Source of the DNA: SZUA-35 sp965530755
Lineage (GTDB): Bacteria > Actinomycetota > Acidimicrobiia > Acidimicrobiales > SZUA-35
Assembly: GCA_965530755.1 (NCBI GenBank)
Contig: CBESNA010000005.1
Location: 62,001 to 126,000, forward strand
DNA length: 64,000 nucleotides
Reading direction: 5' to 3'
Shown here: one piece after another, positions 7,472-17,274 of the stretch
Numbering within the stretch: the first letter of the stretch is position 1
Layout: each line of letters begins with the position of its first letter
Position numbers and translations under genes: made by a program
The notes under the pieces: generated by a model
Databases searched by the model: none
Told to the model about the DNA's origin: nothing
Seen by the model: only the letters and a program-made list of their open reading frames with translations

Positions 7472-9691
7472 ATGTCGACGCAGGGAACCGGCCCTACCGA
7501 GCACCACGCCATGAACCCATCCAGCACGGCGAACCCCTCCAGCGCCGACCTGTCGTTTCCCCGCCAGCACGCCCGTACCCGTCGCTTCACCCTCGGCGCA
7601 CCCCGCAACATCACGATCAGCCCGGACGGATCAACGATCTACTTCCTACGGTCGCAGCACGGCCAGGACCCGGTCCTGTGTTTCTGGGCCCTCGATGTGG
7701 CGACCTCGACCGAACGACTGCTCCTCGACCCGGCGACCATCGGCGGTGACACCGCCGATCTCTCTGCCGCCGAGCGGGCGCGGCGAGAACGGGCCAGGGA
7801 AAGCGCATCCGGCATCGTCCGATACACAACCGATCATCTGGTCGAACGGGCCGTCATGGAGCTGGGAGGCTCGATCGTGGTGATCGATCTCCCCACCGGC
7901 GAAGTGCAGACCCTCCCAGCCGCCGATGGATTGTTCGACGCGCGCATCGACCCCACCGGCCGGCACTGCGCGTACATCGCCGATCGATCGCTTCGGATGA
8001 TCGACCTGGCAACGGGCACCGACACCGAGTTGGCCGGTGAGCCTGACCCGTTGGTGAGCTGGGGCCGAGCCGACTTCATCGCCGGTGAGGAGATGGGGCG
8101 AACCCGAGGCTATTGGTGGGCACCGGACGGTTCGAGCCTCCTCGCCACCAGGGTCGACGACACGCCGGTCCAGCGATGGTGGATTGCCGATCCGGCACAG
8201 CCGGGAACAGAACCGACAGAGATCCGCTACCCCGCTGCCGGCACCGACAACGCTCGTGTCTCGTTGGCCCGCGTGGCGATCGACGGCACGCGTGTCGACA
8301 TCGAGTGGTCCACGTCGAGCGACGGCGCGCCGTTCGAATACCTCGCCGACATCGTGTGGTCGACCGGGCACGAGCCGTTGATCGTTCGACAGACCCGCGA
8401 CCAGCGCATCGTCTCCATCGCCGGGATCGACGAAGCGACCGGCGCTCTGGCGGAGCGCAGACGCATCACCGATCCCACCTGGGTCGAGCTCATGCCGGGC
8501 TCACCTGCATGGTGCGACGCAGGATTGCTCACGATCGAGGATCGGGGCGAGATCGATCGGCGCGTCCTTTGCCTCGACGGACAACCGGTCCCGACTCCCG
8601 ACCTCCAGATCAGGTCGATCGTCGATGCCGCCCATCGGCGCGCCGTCGTCACGGCATGGACTGTTCCGACCGAGATCCACGTGTTCTCCATCGACCTCGC
8701 CGATGCCATCGCCGAATCGTCGACGTCCCGCCTCACCACCGTTCCCGGTGTGCATCAGGCCACCGCCGACGGCGACATCGTCGTGATCACCTCGTCGACA
8801 CCCGACATGCCCACCACCACCGTCGACGTCATGACGGTGAACGACGGAGCCTCGGGCACAAGGGTGGCTGCCATCGAGTCACGCATCGACGCTCCGGTGC
8901 TGACAGCACGACCTCAGTTCCTCGAGCTCGGACCACGCTCGTTGTCAGGCGCGCTGTTCCTGCCGAACGGCCACGATGGAACAAGCCCGCTTCCGGTTCT
9001 GCTCGACCCCTATGGCGGACCGCACGCTCAGCGAGTCCTGAAATCCCATCTCGGCCACCTGACGTCACAATGGTTCGCCGACCAGGGTTTCGCCGTCCTC
9101 GTGGTCGACAATCGTGGGACGCCAGGGCGAGGGCCGACATTCGAGCGAGAGGTGTGGGGCGATCTCGCTGCACCGGTGCTCGAGGACCAGCTCAATGCGC
9201 TCGACGCAGCGGCGGCAATGTTCCCGATCCTCGATCTCGATCGGGTGGGCATCCGAGGCTGGAGCTTTGGTGGCTACCTGGCCGCCTTGGCTGCACTGCG
9301 AGCCCCGGATCGGATCCACGCCGCCATCGCCGGCGCCCCTGTCACCGACTGGCGGCTCTACGACACGCACTACACCGAGCGCTACCTCGGTCACCCAGAC
9401 GAGCACCCGGACCACTATGCCCGCACAGCCCTCACCACCGATGCCGCAGCGCTGACCCGACCCTTGCTGTTGATCCACGGCCTGGCCGACGACAACGTCG
9501 TCGCCGCTCACACGTTGCAGTTCTCCAGCGCCCTGCTGGCTGCCGGCCGAATGCACTCGGTGCTGCCTCTCAGCGGTGTCACGCACATGACGCCGCAGGA
9601 GGTCGTCGCCGAGAACCTTCTGCACCTCCAACGAGACTTCTTGCGCCAACACCTCGCTTCTCCTGTCGCAGCAGCGAGATCTGAGCCATGA
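7472..9691 (+). CDS. S9 family (DPP IV-like) serine peptidase
   Basis: A dipeptidyl-peptidase-IV/acylaminoacyl-type peptidase of 739 residues: an N-terminal beta-propeller (roughly 40-480) gates an alpha/beta-hydrolase domain. The catalytic serine is in GWSFGGY (about residue 598), the aspartate in HGLADDNV (about 673) and the histidine in GVTHM (about 705). The Glu pair near RADFIAGEEMGR is the motif that binds the substrate N-terminus in DPP IV relatives. There is no signal peptide, so it is probably cytoplasmic. TAATCT at 7460-7465 lies 6 nt before the ATG and overlaps the previous stop, suggesting a leaderless transcript. The exact specificity is not readable. Confidence 0.92.
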   Translation: MSTQGTGPTEHHAMNPSSTANPSSADLSFPRQHARTRRFTLGAPRNITISPDGSTIYFLRSQHGQDPVLCFWALDVATSTERLLLDPATIGGDTADLSAAERARRERARESASGIVRYTTDHLVERAVMELGGSIVVIDLPTGEVQTLPAADGLFDARIDPTGRHCAYIADRSLRMIDLATGTDTELAGEPDPLVSWGRADFIAGEEMGRTRGYWWAPDGSSLLATRVDDTPVQRWWIADPAQPGTEPTEIRYPAAGTDNARVSLARVAIDGTRVDIEWSTSSDGAPFEYLADIVWSTGHEPLIVRQTRDQRIVSIAGIDEATGALAERRRITDPTWVELMPGSPAWCDAGLLTIEDRGEIDRRVLCLDGQPVPTPDLQIRSIVDAAHRRAVVTAWTVPTEIHVFSIDLADAIAESSTSRLTTVPGVHQATADGDIVVITSSTPDMPTTTVDVMTVNDGASGTRVAAIESRIDAPVLTARPQFLELGPRSLSGALFLPNGHDGTSPLPVLLDPYGGPHAQRVLKSHLGHLTSQWFADQGFAVLVVDNRGTPGRGPTFEREVWGDLAAPVLEDQLNALDAAAAMFPILDLDRVGIRGWSFGGYLAALAALRAPDRIHAAIAGAPVTDWRLYDTHYTERYLGHPDEHPDHYARTALTTDAAALTRPLLLIHGLADDNVVAAHTLQFSSALLAAGRMHSVLPLSGVTHMTPQEVVAENLLHLQRDFLRQHLASPVAAARSEP

Positions 9692-9734
9692 TCGTTGGCG
9701 CTGTGTTCCCCTCCACCTTCCCGACGCTGCGTCC

Positions 9735-10838
9735 ATGACCGACGACCTGGCCAAGCTGGCTCCCACGCTGGAATCCATCGGGTGGGACGCCGACCTCGAC
9801 GACTGGTTGGCCGAACGCCCCTCTGACTCGCACGGCCGGATCGCTCGAACATCGCGCGGCTTCTGCCTCGTCTTCACTGGCGGTGACGCCATCCTGGCTG
9901 CATCCAGTTCGATTCGCGCCGTCACCGGACTCGCGCCGGCCACTGGCGACTTCGTCGCCATCGTCGAGGATCCCGATGATGGGCCGGCGGTGTCAGCCAT
10001 CGCTCCTCGACGCACCTCCCTCACCCGCCGCGCTCCGGGCAAGGTCCCCGAACCGCAGGTGCTCGCCTCCAACGTCGACGCCGTGTTCGTGATGCACGGA
10101 CTCGACCGACCCGTCAACCTGAATCGGCTCGAGCGGCAGCTGGTGCTTGCCTGGTCCAGTGGTGCCACCCCGGTGGTCCTCCTCACCAAGGCAGACGAGG
10201 TGAGCCATTCCGAGGAAGCTGCCGAATCAATCTCGGCCATCGCCCCCGGTGTCGAAACGCTGGCGATCTCGACGGTCTCGGGCCGCAACATCGATCGAGT
10301 GAGCCAGCACTTCGTCGGCTCGAGGACCGTGGCGTTGCTCGGTCTGTCCGGAATCGGAAAATCCACACTCGTGAACGAACTCTCCGGCGGGGAGGTCCAG
10401 CGCATCGGCGACGTTCGGGCCAAGGACCGCCGAGGTCGGCACACGACCGTCACGCGCGACCTCGTCCCCCTCCCCGGTGGGGGAATCGTGATCGACACCC
10501 CCGGTATCCGGGAGATCGGCCTGTGGCAGGCCTATGACGGTCTCGAACGGACATTCCCTGAGATCGCAGCTGCTGCAGCGTCGTGCCGTTTCGCCGACTG
10601 CGCCCACGCACAGGAGCCCGGATGCGGCGTCTCCCAGGCACGGGCCGACGGCCTCATCACCGACCGACGCCTCGCTCATTGGGGCGAGCTCCAGGCCGAG
10701 CTGGCGCTTCAGGAAGAACAGCTCGAAGACTCCGACCGACGTGAGGAGAGCCGCAGCCGGGCCGGGGCAGAGCGCAAACGAGACGGAGAGCGGAAACGCA
10801 AGCCGAGCAAGGGCAAGAAGAAGGGCAAGCGGCACTGA
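9735..10838 (+). CDS. rsgA: Ribosome small subunit-dependent GTPase A
   Basis: Circularly permuted GTPase, 367 residues, that assists late 30S subunit maturation. An OB-fold N-terminus precedes the permuted G motifs: G4 (VVLLTKADE), then G1 (GLSGIGKSTLVN), then G3 (DTPGIREIG). The C-terminal zinc site C-x4-C-x-H-x5-C is intact (CRFADCAHAQEPGC). The last 50 residues are a highly charged Lys/Arg tail that may contact rRNA. The usual length is 300-360. The gene lies in the same direction as its neighbours with short gaps. Confidence 0.95.
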   Translation: MTDDLAKLAPTLESIGWDADLDDWLAERPSDSHGRIARTSRGFCLVFTGGDAILAASSSIRAVTGLAPATGDFVAIVEDPDDGPAVSAIAPRRTSLTRRAPGKVPEPQVLASNVDAVFVMHGLDRPVNLNRLERQLVLAWSSGATPVVLLTKADEVSHSEEAAESISAIAPGVETLAISTVSGRNIDRVSQHFVGSRTVALLGLSGIGKSTLVNELSGGEVQRIGDVRAKDRRGRHTTVTRDLVPLPGGGIVIDTPGIREIGLWQAYDGLERTFPEIAAAAASCRFADCAHAQEPGCGVSQARADGLITDRRLAHWGELQAELALQEEQLEDSDRREESRSRAGAERKRDGERKRKPSKGKKKGKRH

Positions 10839-10907
10839 CAGTCGACGATGCCCGATGACGAGCCCACCGTTTGCCATACTCGGGGCCGACGAACAGGAGC
10901 GTGTGTG

Positions 10908-11261
10908 ATGCGAGGCTTGAGGGCAGCGATGGCCATGGTTGCGTTGGCGGGCGGGATCGGACTCGCGGGATGCGGCCGCTCGGCGCCCGAAGAAGGGGCC
11001 ACGACGCTCGAGGCCTCGATCAGCCCGTCGTCGTCTGCGGTGATCACCACCCTTCCCCCGACCACCACGCCCCCACCCACCACCACGCCCGAATACATCG
11101 TCCAGGATGGCGACTCGCTCTCGATCATCGCCCAGCGATTCGGTGTGAGCACCGAGGATCTCGCCAACTTCAACGGCATCGAGAACGCCAACGACATCAA
11201 GGTCGGCCAGACGCTCACGATTCCTCCCACCACCACTCCACCCACGTCCGCCAGCGAGTGA
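10908..11261 (+). CDS. LysM-domain lipoprotein
   Basis: A 117-residue secreted lipoprotein. The signal peptide ends in a lipobox, GIGLAGC, so the mature protein should be anchored on the outer face of the membrane. A Thr/Pro-rich linker (TTTPPPTTTP) leads to a single LysM module (EYIVQDGDSLSIIAQRFGVS ... VGQTLTIP) that binds peptidoglycan. The ATG at 10908 was chosen because AGGAG sits about 10 nt upstream and the signal peptide begins there; an upstream in-frame ATG at 10848 adds a non-signal extension. It is one base upstream of the peroxiredoxin gene and probably co-transcribed with it. Confidence 0.88.
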   Translation: MRGLRAAMAMVALAGGIGLAGCGRSAPEEGATTLEASISPSSSAVITTLPPTTTPPPTTTPEYIVQDGDSLSIIAQRFGVSTEDLANFNGIENANDIKVGQTLTIPPTTTPPTSASE

Positions 11262-11262
11262 C

Positions 11263-11895
11263 ATGACACTCCGACTCGGCGACACCGCGCCGGACTTCAC
11301 CGCACCGACCACTGAGGGCGAGCTCGCCTTCCACCAGTGGAAGACCGATTCCTGGGCCGTCCTGTTCTCGCACCCCGCTGATTTCACCCCTGTATGCACC
11401 ACCGAGCTCGGCGAGACGGCACGGCTCGGTACCGAGTTCGCCAATCGCAACACCAAGGCGATCGCGGTCAGCGTCGACACCGTCGCAGAGCATGAGAGTT
11501 GGATCGGCGACATCGAGGAGACACAGGGCACGGCGGTCAACTTCCCGATCATCGGCGACCCTGATCGCAAGGTCGCCGATCTCTACGACATGATCCACCC
11601 GAACGCCGACGACACGATGACGGTCCGCTCGGTCTTCATCATCGATCCGGCCAACAAGGTTCGTCTGACGCTCACCTATCCAGCCTCGACCGGCCGCAAC
11701 TTCGACGAGATACTGCGCGTGATCGACTCGCTCCAACTGACCGACGCCTTCAAGGTGGCCACTCCGGTCAACTGGAAGCACGGTGAGGACGTCATCGTCT
11801 CGCCGAAGCTGAGCGACGACGAAGCGAACGACCTCTTCCCCGCCGGCTTCACCGCCATTAAGCCGTACCTCCGCACGACCGCACAACCGAGCTGA
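11263..11895 (+). CDS. 1-Cys peroxiredoxin (Prx6 type)
   Basis: Reduces hydrogen peroxide and organic peroxides in the cytoplasm; 210 residues, normal for the Prx6 subfamily. The peroxidatic cysteine is in HPADFTPVCTTE. The only other family hallmarks are the long C-terminal dimerisation extension (VATPVNWKHGEDVIVSP) and absence of a resolving cysteine, so an external thiol must regenerate it. The start follows the LysM gene stop by one base. Confidence 0.95.
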   Translation: MTLRLGDTAPDFTAPTTEGELAFHQWKTDSWAVLFSHPADFTPVCTTELGETARLGTEFANRNTKAIAVSVDTVAEHESWIGDIEETQGTAVNFPIIGDPDRKVADLYDMIHPNADDTMTVRSVFIIDPANKVRLTLTYPASTGRNFDEILRVIDSLQLTDAFKVATPVNWKHGEDVIVSPKLSDDEANDLFPAGFTAIKPYLRTTAQPS

Positions 11896-11934
11896 TTCGG
11901 GCAGGCCGGTGTCGGCGTCGCTGACGGGCCTCGT

Positions 11935-14900
11935 TCAAGCGAGAACGAGCCCGCCAGACGCGGCCAACGACCACGCGTGCCGCCAGCCATCCGGGTCGAG
12001 ACCAAGCCCGCGGAAGCGGACCTCGGTGTGCGCGATGTTGCCAAGCCCGCAGGCCGCCTCGGCCATGGCGATGATCAAGGGCATCACCGAATCGTCGCTA
12101 CCGGCCACAGCCAGCTTCGCTGCGTCGATCGCTTCGCGGCAGGCGTCGAGGTCGTTCTGCTGCCGAGATGCCGTTGCGGTCGCCAGATGAGCGAACGATT
12201 GATCGAGATACGTCGCCGTGGAGTTCGAGAGCACCTCGCCGGCCCGCTCGAACACCGTTCCGACATCGCCACGGGCCGCTGCCACGATCGCTTCGACGGC
12301 TCGAGCATTCATGCTCGCCGCTCCTGACACGGTTTCGACCCACCGGAGATGGGCTGAGGCTTCATCGACTGCTCCTCGCTGGAGCAGAGCGAGTGCCACG
12401 GCGACGGCAAGGTCGGTCTCGCCGAGCATCTCGGGATCTGGGGCCTCCTCCTCGAAGCGGGCCGCCCATCGGATCGCCGACTCGGCTTCCCCCAGCAATG
12501 CAGCCGTGCTCGCGTTGGCGATCACGGCGAACCGGATCGCTTCCACACTCGGCGTGCGTTGGGCGGCGAGATACCCAGACTCGAGCACCTGGCGTCCGTC
12601 ATCGATCTGGCCAAGGCCCACGAGCGAGCGGCCAACGAGCCCCGTTGCCTGCGCTGCCAGACCAGGATCATCGGCCTGCTCGGCCAGTGTTCTGGCGGCC
12701 TGTGCGTTCGAGAGGGCGGCGCCGATGTTTCCGGACCACAGGTCGAGCGAGGCCGCCAGATTCTTCATCACTGCCTCAGCCCAGGGGTCACCACGGCGCG
12801 CCAGTTCCGGCCCGACTTCGGTCAGCAGGACGCGAGCACGGTCCCACTCGCCCGAGTGGAACGAGACCCACGCATCAATGCCCTTCGCCCACGCCATTCC
12901 GCCGACATCACCGAGCTCGCCGAAGATGGCCACCGAGCTCGACACGAGCTCGCGTGCCTCGGCGAGATCACCGGCCCGGAAGGCGATGAGCCCGAGACCG
13001 TGGAGCGCCCACGCCTCGGAACGACGATCGTCGCTGGCAGCGGCAACCGCCTTCGACTTCTCCATTGCCGACCGGGACCGAGCGGTGTCACCTCGACCCA
13101 TCTCGGACAGTCCGAGAAGTCGGAGAGCGAGCCCTTCCTTCTCGCTGTCGCCGAGATCATGCAGTTTCACCGCTGCCTCGGACAACCGCTGCACGGCACG
13201 GTCGAAGTCGCCCCGCTTGCGATCGAGCTCGCCGTGTTCGAGCTGTACGCGAGCGGCCAGCAACGGATCGGGAGCGGCGATGGCGACGATCTGATCCAGA
13301 TCGTCTCTCGCACCCACGAGGTCGCGCACGTCGGATCGGGATCGCGCCCTGCCGTACAAGAAGCCGGCCTTGGTCTCCGGATCCGTGGCCAGATCGACAC
13401 CGAGCCCGTACCAGTGCTCGGCCTCGGTCGGCGCACCGGTGGCCAGAGACCGATTGGCCGCCTCGTTGACCCAGTACAACGCCTTCTCTCGCACGTCAGC
13501 GGCGTCGAGCTCGCTCGAGCCGGAGAGACCATCGAGCAGCTCTGAGGCGGCAGCGTAGTGCCGTGCGATCACCAGCACGATGGCGAGCCGGTGTTCTGCC
13601 GGCCCGAGGTTCTCGAGGTAGGAGGCGATGGCATGATGAGTGATCGCCCGACCGGTCTTGGTGAGCGTGGCATACGCCACGTCACGCACCAGATCGGAGC
13701 GGAACTCATAGCGGTGACCGTCCACGACGATCAGATCGGCCTCGACCAGTCGCGCGATCAGCGGATCGATGTCCTCGATCCCGAGCTGCATCTGCGCCAT
13801 TCGCCGCAGGCCGCTGATGGGACCGTTGGGCCCGAACACCGCCGCTGCCTCGACCAATGCCCGCAGCTTTGGCTCGAGCGCATCGAGTCGAGCCGCGATG
13901 ATTCCCCGAAGGTTGTCCGGCAAGCTCAACAACTCGCTCGAGGATGCCAGAACGGCTCCTCCCCCTTCCGCCTCGCTCCGGCTCTTGACGAGCCCCGCGA
14001 GCTCCTCGATGAAGAGAGGATTCCCGCCGCTCCGCTCGATGATCCGTTGCTTGGCCTCGTCCTTGAGGTCGAGACCGAACTCGTCGAGCATCTCGAGGGC
14101 CGCTTCATTGCCGAGCGAGGTGAGAGGCAGAACCATCGAGCCATAGCGACCGGGCGGAAGCTCTCCCGATGTCGACGCCTTCGACGTCATCAGCAGGAAG
14201 AATCGACATCGACTGAACTCCTGAAGAATGTGCTCGAGGAGGAGTTTCACGCCGTCGGAGGCCAAGTGAACGTCTGAGATGACCAGCACGACCGGCCGCC
14301 TGACCAGCTCCGCCGCAAGCAGCACCGTGAACGCGAACATCACCTCGGCCCGGTTCGTTTCGCTGTCGCCACCTCGCAAGGACGTCGCGACGCCGAGGGT
14401 GTGCAGAAGTGCCGAGGAATAGCGGTCGCGAAGTTCCGGCTCGAGATCGTCGAGATGCGCGGTCAGCCCGCTGCTGACCACGAGCGCTGCATGCTCGGGG
14501 TCGGCGTCGACCTCGAGCCCGAACACCTGTCGCAAAACATCGGCGATGGGCCACCAACCGTTGGCCTCGCCATACGGCACCGCTCGCCCTTCGATCACTC
14601 TGGCGTCGTACTGGGCACCGATGCGGGCGGCTGCTTCTTGAACGATCCGGGTCTTGCCCATGCCGGCTTCGCCGACGACGAGGGTGGCGTGCGCCCTCGA
14701 GCCGTCGAACGCCAGGCCGGCCTGCGTCTGGATCGCCGCCAGCTCCAGCTCGCGACCCACGAATCCCACCGACCGGCGACTCCGGGTACCGGGCGGTCGC
14801 ACCGGATTCAGGGCCACCCAAGCCTCGACCGACTCCTCCCGACCCCGAGCCTGCACAACGCCGAACGGCCGATAGGAGAAGGCGTCCACGGTGGCGGCAT

Positions 14901-15426
14901 GTGTGCTGTGGCCTACCAGCACACGGCCCGGCTCGGCCACGCCCTCGAGTCGTGCCGCCAGGTTCATCACGTCACCCATAGCGGTGTAGTCACCACCGGC
15001 GCTGGACATGCCGACCAAAACCTCGCCGGTGTTGACACCGATTCGAAGCCGGAGTGGCGCATGCGAACTCGCAGCCAAGGCGAGCATCGTCTGCTGCATG
15101 CGGAGAGCAGCACGCACGGCACGCTCGGCGTCGTCCTCGTGAGCAATCGGCGCACCGAACAGCGCCACGATGCCATCGCCGAGGATCTTGTCGACGACAC
15201 CCCCGAAGGCAACGATGTCGGCGGCCAGACGCTCGAAACACCGGTCGACGAGGTGCTTCACGTCCTCGGGGTCGAGCGTCTCGGCCAAACTGGTGAATCC
15301 GACGATGTCGGCAAAGACCACGGTAACGACGCGCCGTTCTTCGTCTCCGACCGATTGGTGTGTCCCACAATGCGGACAGAATCGGGATCCGGGAGGAACC
15401 TCTCCTCCGCACGACGAACACCGCAT
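11935..15426 (-). CDS. Class III cyclase-AAA ATPase-TPR regulator
   Basis: A 1163-residue multidomain signalling protein. Order: zinc ribbon (CSSCGG ... CPHCG, residues 3-20); class III nucleotidyl cyclase (about 32-200) with metal Asp in VVFADIVGFTS, Lys and second Asp in DKILGDGIV, and the Asn/Arg pair in GDVMNLAARLE; an AAA ATPase (VVGEAGMGKTRIVQE for Walker A, VLVISDVHLAS for Walker B); then about 600 residues of TPR-like helices. Key cyclase residues look intact, so cAMP synthesis is plausible. Related actinobacterial proteins exist in mycobacteria. The ATG at 15426 is supported by TAGGCT 7 nt upstream (leaderless); the reading frame stays open 150 codons further upstream without native-looking sequence. 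Confidence 0.9.
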   Translation of the reverse strand: MRCSSCGGEVPPGSRFCPHCGTHQSVGDEERRVVTVVFADIVGFTSLAETLDPEDVKHLVDRCFERLAADIVAFGGVVDKILGDGIVALFGAPIAHEDDAERAVRAALRMQQTMLALAASSHAPLRLRIGVNTGEVLVGMSSAGGDYTAMGDVMNLAARLEGVAEPGRVLVGHSTHAATVDAFSYRPFGVVQARGREESVEAWVALNPVRPPGTRSRRSVGFVGRELELAAIQTQAGLAFDGSRAHATLVVGEAGMGKTRIVQEAAARIGAQYDARVIEGRAVPYGEANGWWPIADVLRQVFGLEVDADPEHAALVVSSGLTAHLDDLEPELRDRYSSALLHTLGVATSLRGGDSETNRAEVMFAFTVLLAAELVRRPVVLVISDVHLASDGVKLLLEHILQEFSRCRFFLLMTSKASTSGELPPGRYGSMVLPLTSLGNEAALEMLDEFGLDLKDEAKQRIIERSGGNPLFIEELAGLVKSRSEAEGGGAVLASSSELLSLPDNLRGIIAARLDALEPKLRALVEAAAVFGPNGPISGLRRMAQMQLGIEDIDPLIARLVEADLIVVDGHRYEFRSDLVRDVAYATLTKTGRAITHHAIASYLENLGPAEHRLAIVLVIARHYAAASELLDGLSGSSELDAADVREKALYWVNEAANRSLATGAPTEAEHWYGLGVDLATDPETKAGFLYGRARSRSDVRDLVGARDDLDQIVAIAAPDPLLAARVQLEHGELDRKRGDFDRAVQRLSEAAVKLHDLGDSEKEGLALRLLGLSEMGRGDTARSRSAMEKSKAVAAASDDRRSEAWALHGLGLIAFRAGDLAEARELVSSSVAIFGELGDVGGMAWAKGIDAWVSFHSGEWDRARVLLTEVGPELARRGDPWAEAVMKNLAASLDLWSGNIGAALSNAQAARTLAEQADDPGLAAQATGLVGRSLVGLGQIDDGRQVLESGYLAAQRTPSVEAIRFAVIANASTAALLGEAESAIRWAARFEEEAPDPEMLGETDLAVAVALALLQRGAVDEASAHLRWVETVSGAASMNARAVEAIVAAARGDVGTVFERAGEVLSNSTATYLDQSFAHLATATASRQQNDLDACREAIDAAKLAVAGSDDSVMPLIIAMAEAACGLGNIAHTEVRFRGLGLDPDGWRHAWSLAASGGLVLA

Positions 15427-15457
15427 CCGGCTGAGCCTAATTGGCCGACGGGCTCGG

Positions 15458-15485
15458 CCAGTCATTGCGCGCCCAGTCATTGCGC
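15458..15485. repeat. Direct repeat between the cyclase and glucosidase genes
   Basis: CCAGTCATTGCGC occurs at 15458-15470 and 15473-15485, 15 bp apart, in the 114-bp divergent promoter region. It could be a regulator site for either gene; no function is shown. Confidence 0.5.
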
Positions 15486-15540
15486 TCCATCTCCGCTCGA
15501 TCAGATCGGCTCGCGTCTGGCCTCCGCTACCGTCTCGCCG

Positions 15541-17178
15541 GTGAATCAGGCGAAGAACAGCATCGATGACACCTCCAGACGATGGTGGCGCACCGACGTC
15601 GTCTACCAGGTCTACATCCGTTCGTTTGCCGACGGGAACGGTGATGGAACCGGTGACATCGCTGGTCTTCGATCCCGCCTTCCCTACCTTCGCGACCTTG
15701 GCATCGACGCCCTGTGGCTGAACCCCTGGTATCGATCGCCGCTCCACGACGGCGGCTACGACGTTGCCGACTACCGCGACATCGAGCCCCGGTACGGGAC
15801 GTTGGACGAAGCCGAGGCGCTGATCGTTGATGCCCACGAACACGGGATCAAGGTCATCGCCGACCTCGTACCCAACCACACCTCGTCAGCACACGTTTGG
15901 TTCCGGGAGGCGCTCGCCTCACCACCGGGGTCACCGGCCAGAAACCGCTACCACATCCTCCCCGGCAAGGGCGACGGATCGTTGCCGCCGACCGACTGGA
16001 CCAGCGTTTTCGGTGGCCCGGCTTGGACTCGCCTCGACGACGGCGAGTGGTACCTGCATCTCTTCGACCACACCCAGCCCGACCTGAACTGGGAGAACTC
16101 TGAGGTCGTCGAGGAGTTCAAGGAGATCTTCCGATTCTGGCTCGATCGAAACGTCGACGGTTTCCGAGTGGACGTTGCCCACGGTCTGGCCAAGGACATG
16201 TCGTACCCAGACGTCGGCGGTGTCACGGGCGAGCTGCTCAGCAACGCAAAGACTGCCGGCCACCCGTTCTGGGACCGTGATGCCGTGCACCCGATCATCC
16301 AGGGCTGGCGCTCAGTGCTCGATGAGTACCCCGGGTCGATGATGGTGGCAGAAGCCTGGGTCGCTCCGGACCGGCTCCCCCTCTATCTTCGCAAGGACGA
16401 GTACCACCAGTCGTTCAACTTCGACTTCCTTTCGGCGGAGTGGGATGCCGAGGAGATGCGCGAGGTCCTGACCACTTCGATCGACGCCGCCCACGAGGTT
16501 GGCGCCGCCCCGACGTGGGTCCTGTCGAATCACGACGTCGTCCGCCACACGACCCGCTACGGACTTCCGAAGGGCACAGACTGGCGGGCCTGGCTGCTCG
16601 ACGGTCCGCACGACATCCTCGATGCCGAGCTCGGGCTCACCCGGGCCAGGGCGGCCACCTTGCTCATGTTGGCGCTGCCCGGCGGCGTCTACCTCTACCA
16701 GGGTGAGGAGCTGGGCCTTCCCGAGGTGTGGGATCTGCCGCTGGACGTCCTCGACGATCCCGTCTGGGAGCAGTCCGGACGTACCCGCAAGGGTCGAGAC
16801 GGATGCCGGGTGCCGCTCCCCTGGACCGTCGAAGGCATGTCGCTCGGCTTTGGAACCGGCGACAGCTGGTTGCCCCAGCCCGAGGGGTTCGCTGCGCTGT
16901 CAGTCGAAGCGCAATCCGGCGTCGACGGGTCAACGCTCGAGCTCTACCGATCAGCCCTGGTAGAGCGGAAACGTCTGTTCGTCGGCGACGAGTCGATCGA
17001 GTGGCTCGATGCCCCCGAAGGCGTCATCGCTTTCCGTCGAGGATCCGGCGTCGAGTGCTGGGTCAATTTCTCCGCGAAGCCGGTGCCACTCGATGCGGGC
17101 CGCACCCATGTGCTGGCCAGCGGCGAGCTCACACCGAACGGCGAACTTCCCGTGGACACCACGGTCTGGCTCGCCTGA
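15541..17178 (+). CDS. GH13 alpha-glucosidase
   Basis: Hydrolyses alpha-glucosidic bonds of short oligosaccharides; 545 residues, cytoplasmic (no signal). The (beta/alpha)8 barrel has all conserved regions: DLVPNHTS (about 108), nucleophile D211 in GFRVDVAHG, acid/base E271 in VAEAWV, and the SNHD site (D332). Sequence style (VVYQVYIRSFADGNGDGTGD) matches the oligo-1,6-glucosidase/alpha-glucosidase/trehalose-type subfamilies; exact substrate not resolved. The GTG start at 15541 lies 7 nt after TACCGT (leaderless); the open frame reaches far upstream through the antisense of the cyclase gene and is not native. Confidence 0.92.
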   Translation: MNQAKNSIDDTSRRWWRTDVVYQVYIRSFADGNGDGTGDIAGLRSRLPYLRDLGIDALWLNPWYRSPLHDGGYDVADYRDIEPRYGTLDEAEALIVDAHEHGIKVIADLVPNHTSSAHVWFREALASPPGSPARNRYHILPGKGDGSLPPTDWTSVFGGPAWTRLDDGEWYLHLFDHTQPDLNWENSEVVEEFKEIFRFWLDRNVDGFRVDVAHGLAKDMSYPDVGGVTGELLSNAKTAGHPFWDRDAVHPIIQGWRSVLDEYPGSMMVAEAWVAPDRLPLYLRKDEYHQSFNFDFLSAEWDAEEMREVLTTSIDAAHEVGAAPTWVLSNHDVVRHTTRYGLPKGTDWRAWLLDGPHDILDAELGLTRARAATLLMLALPGGVYLYQGEELGLPEVWDLPLDVLDDPVWEQSGRTRKGRDGCRVPLPWTVEGMSLGFGTGDSWLPQPEGFAALSVEAQSGVDGSTLELYRSALVERKRLFVGDESIEWLDAPEGVIAFRRGSGVECWVNFSAKPVPLDAGRTHVLASGELTPNGELPVDTTVWLA

Positions 17179-17207
17179 GCCGGTCCTCCGCTCGACTGAG
17201 TACCAAT

Positions 17208-17224
17208 CATCCGAATGTCGGATG
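17208..17224. promoter_or_regulatory. Candidate operator upstream of the ABC transporter genes
   Basis: CATCCGA-ATG-TCGGATG is a perfect 7-3-7 inverted repeat. It ends 20 bp before a -10-like TAGCGT (17245-17250), so it would cover the -35 region. This transcript has a leader with a strong ribosome site (AGGAGG at 17263-17268), unlike most neighbours. Confidence 0.55.
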
Positions 17225-17274
17225 GCACCGGTGGCCGGGGGGCCTAGCGTTCCTTCCAAATCAGGAGGAATGTA

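Noticed and set aside
14401..15540. Upstream extension of the GH13 gene
   Set aside because: The open frame runs through the antisense of the cyclase gene; no glycosidase similarity, and a leaderless promoter supports GTG 15541.
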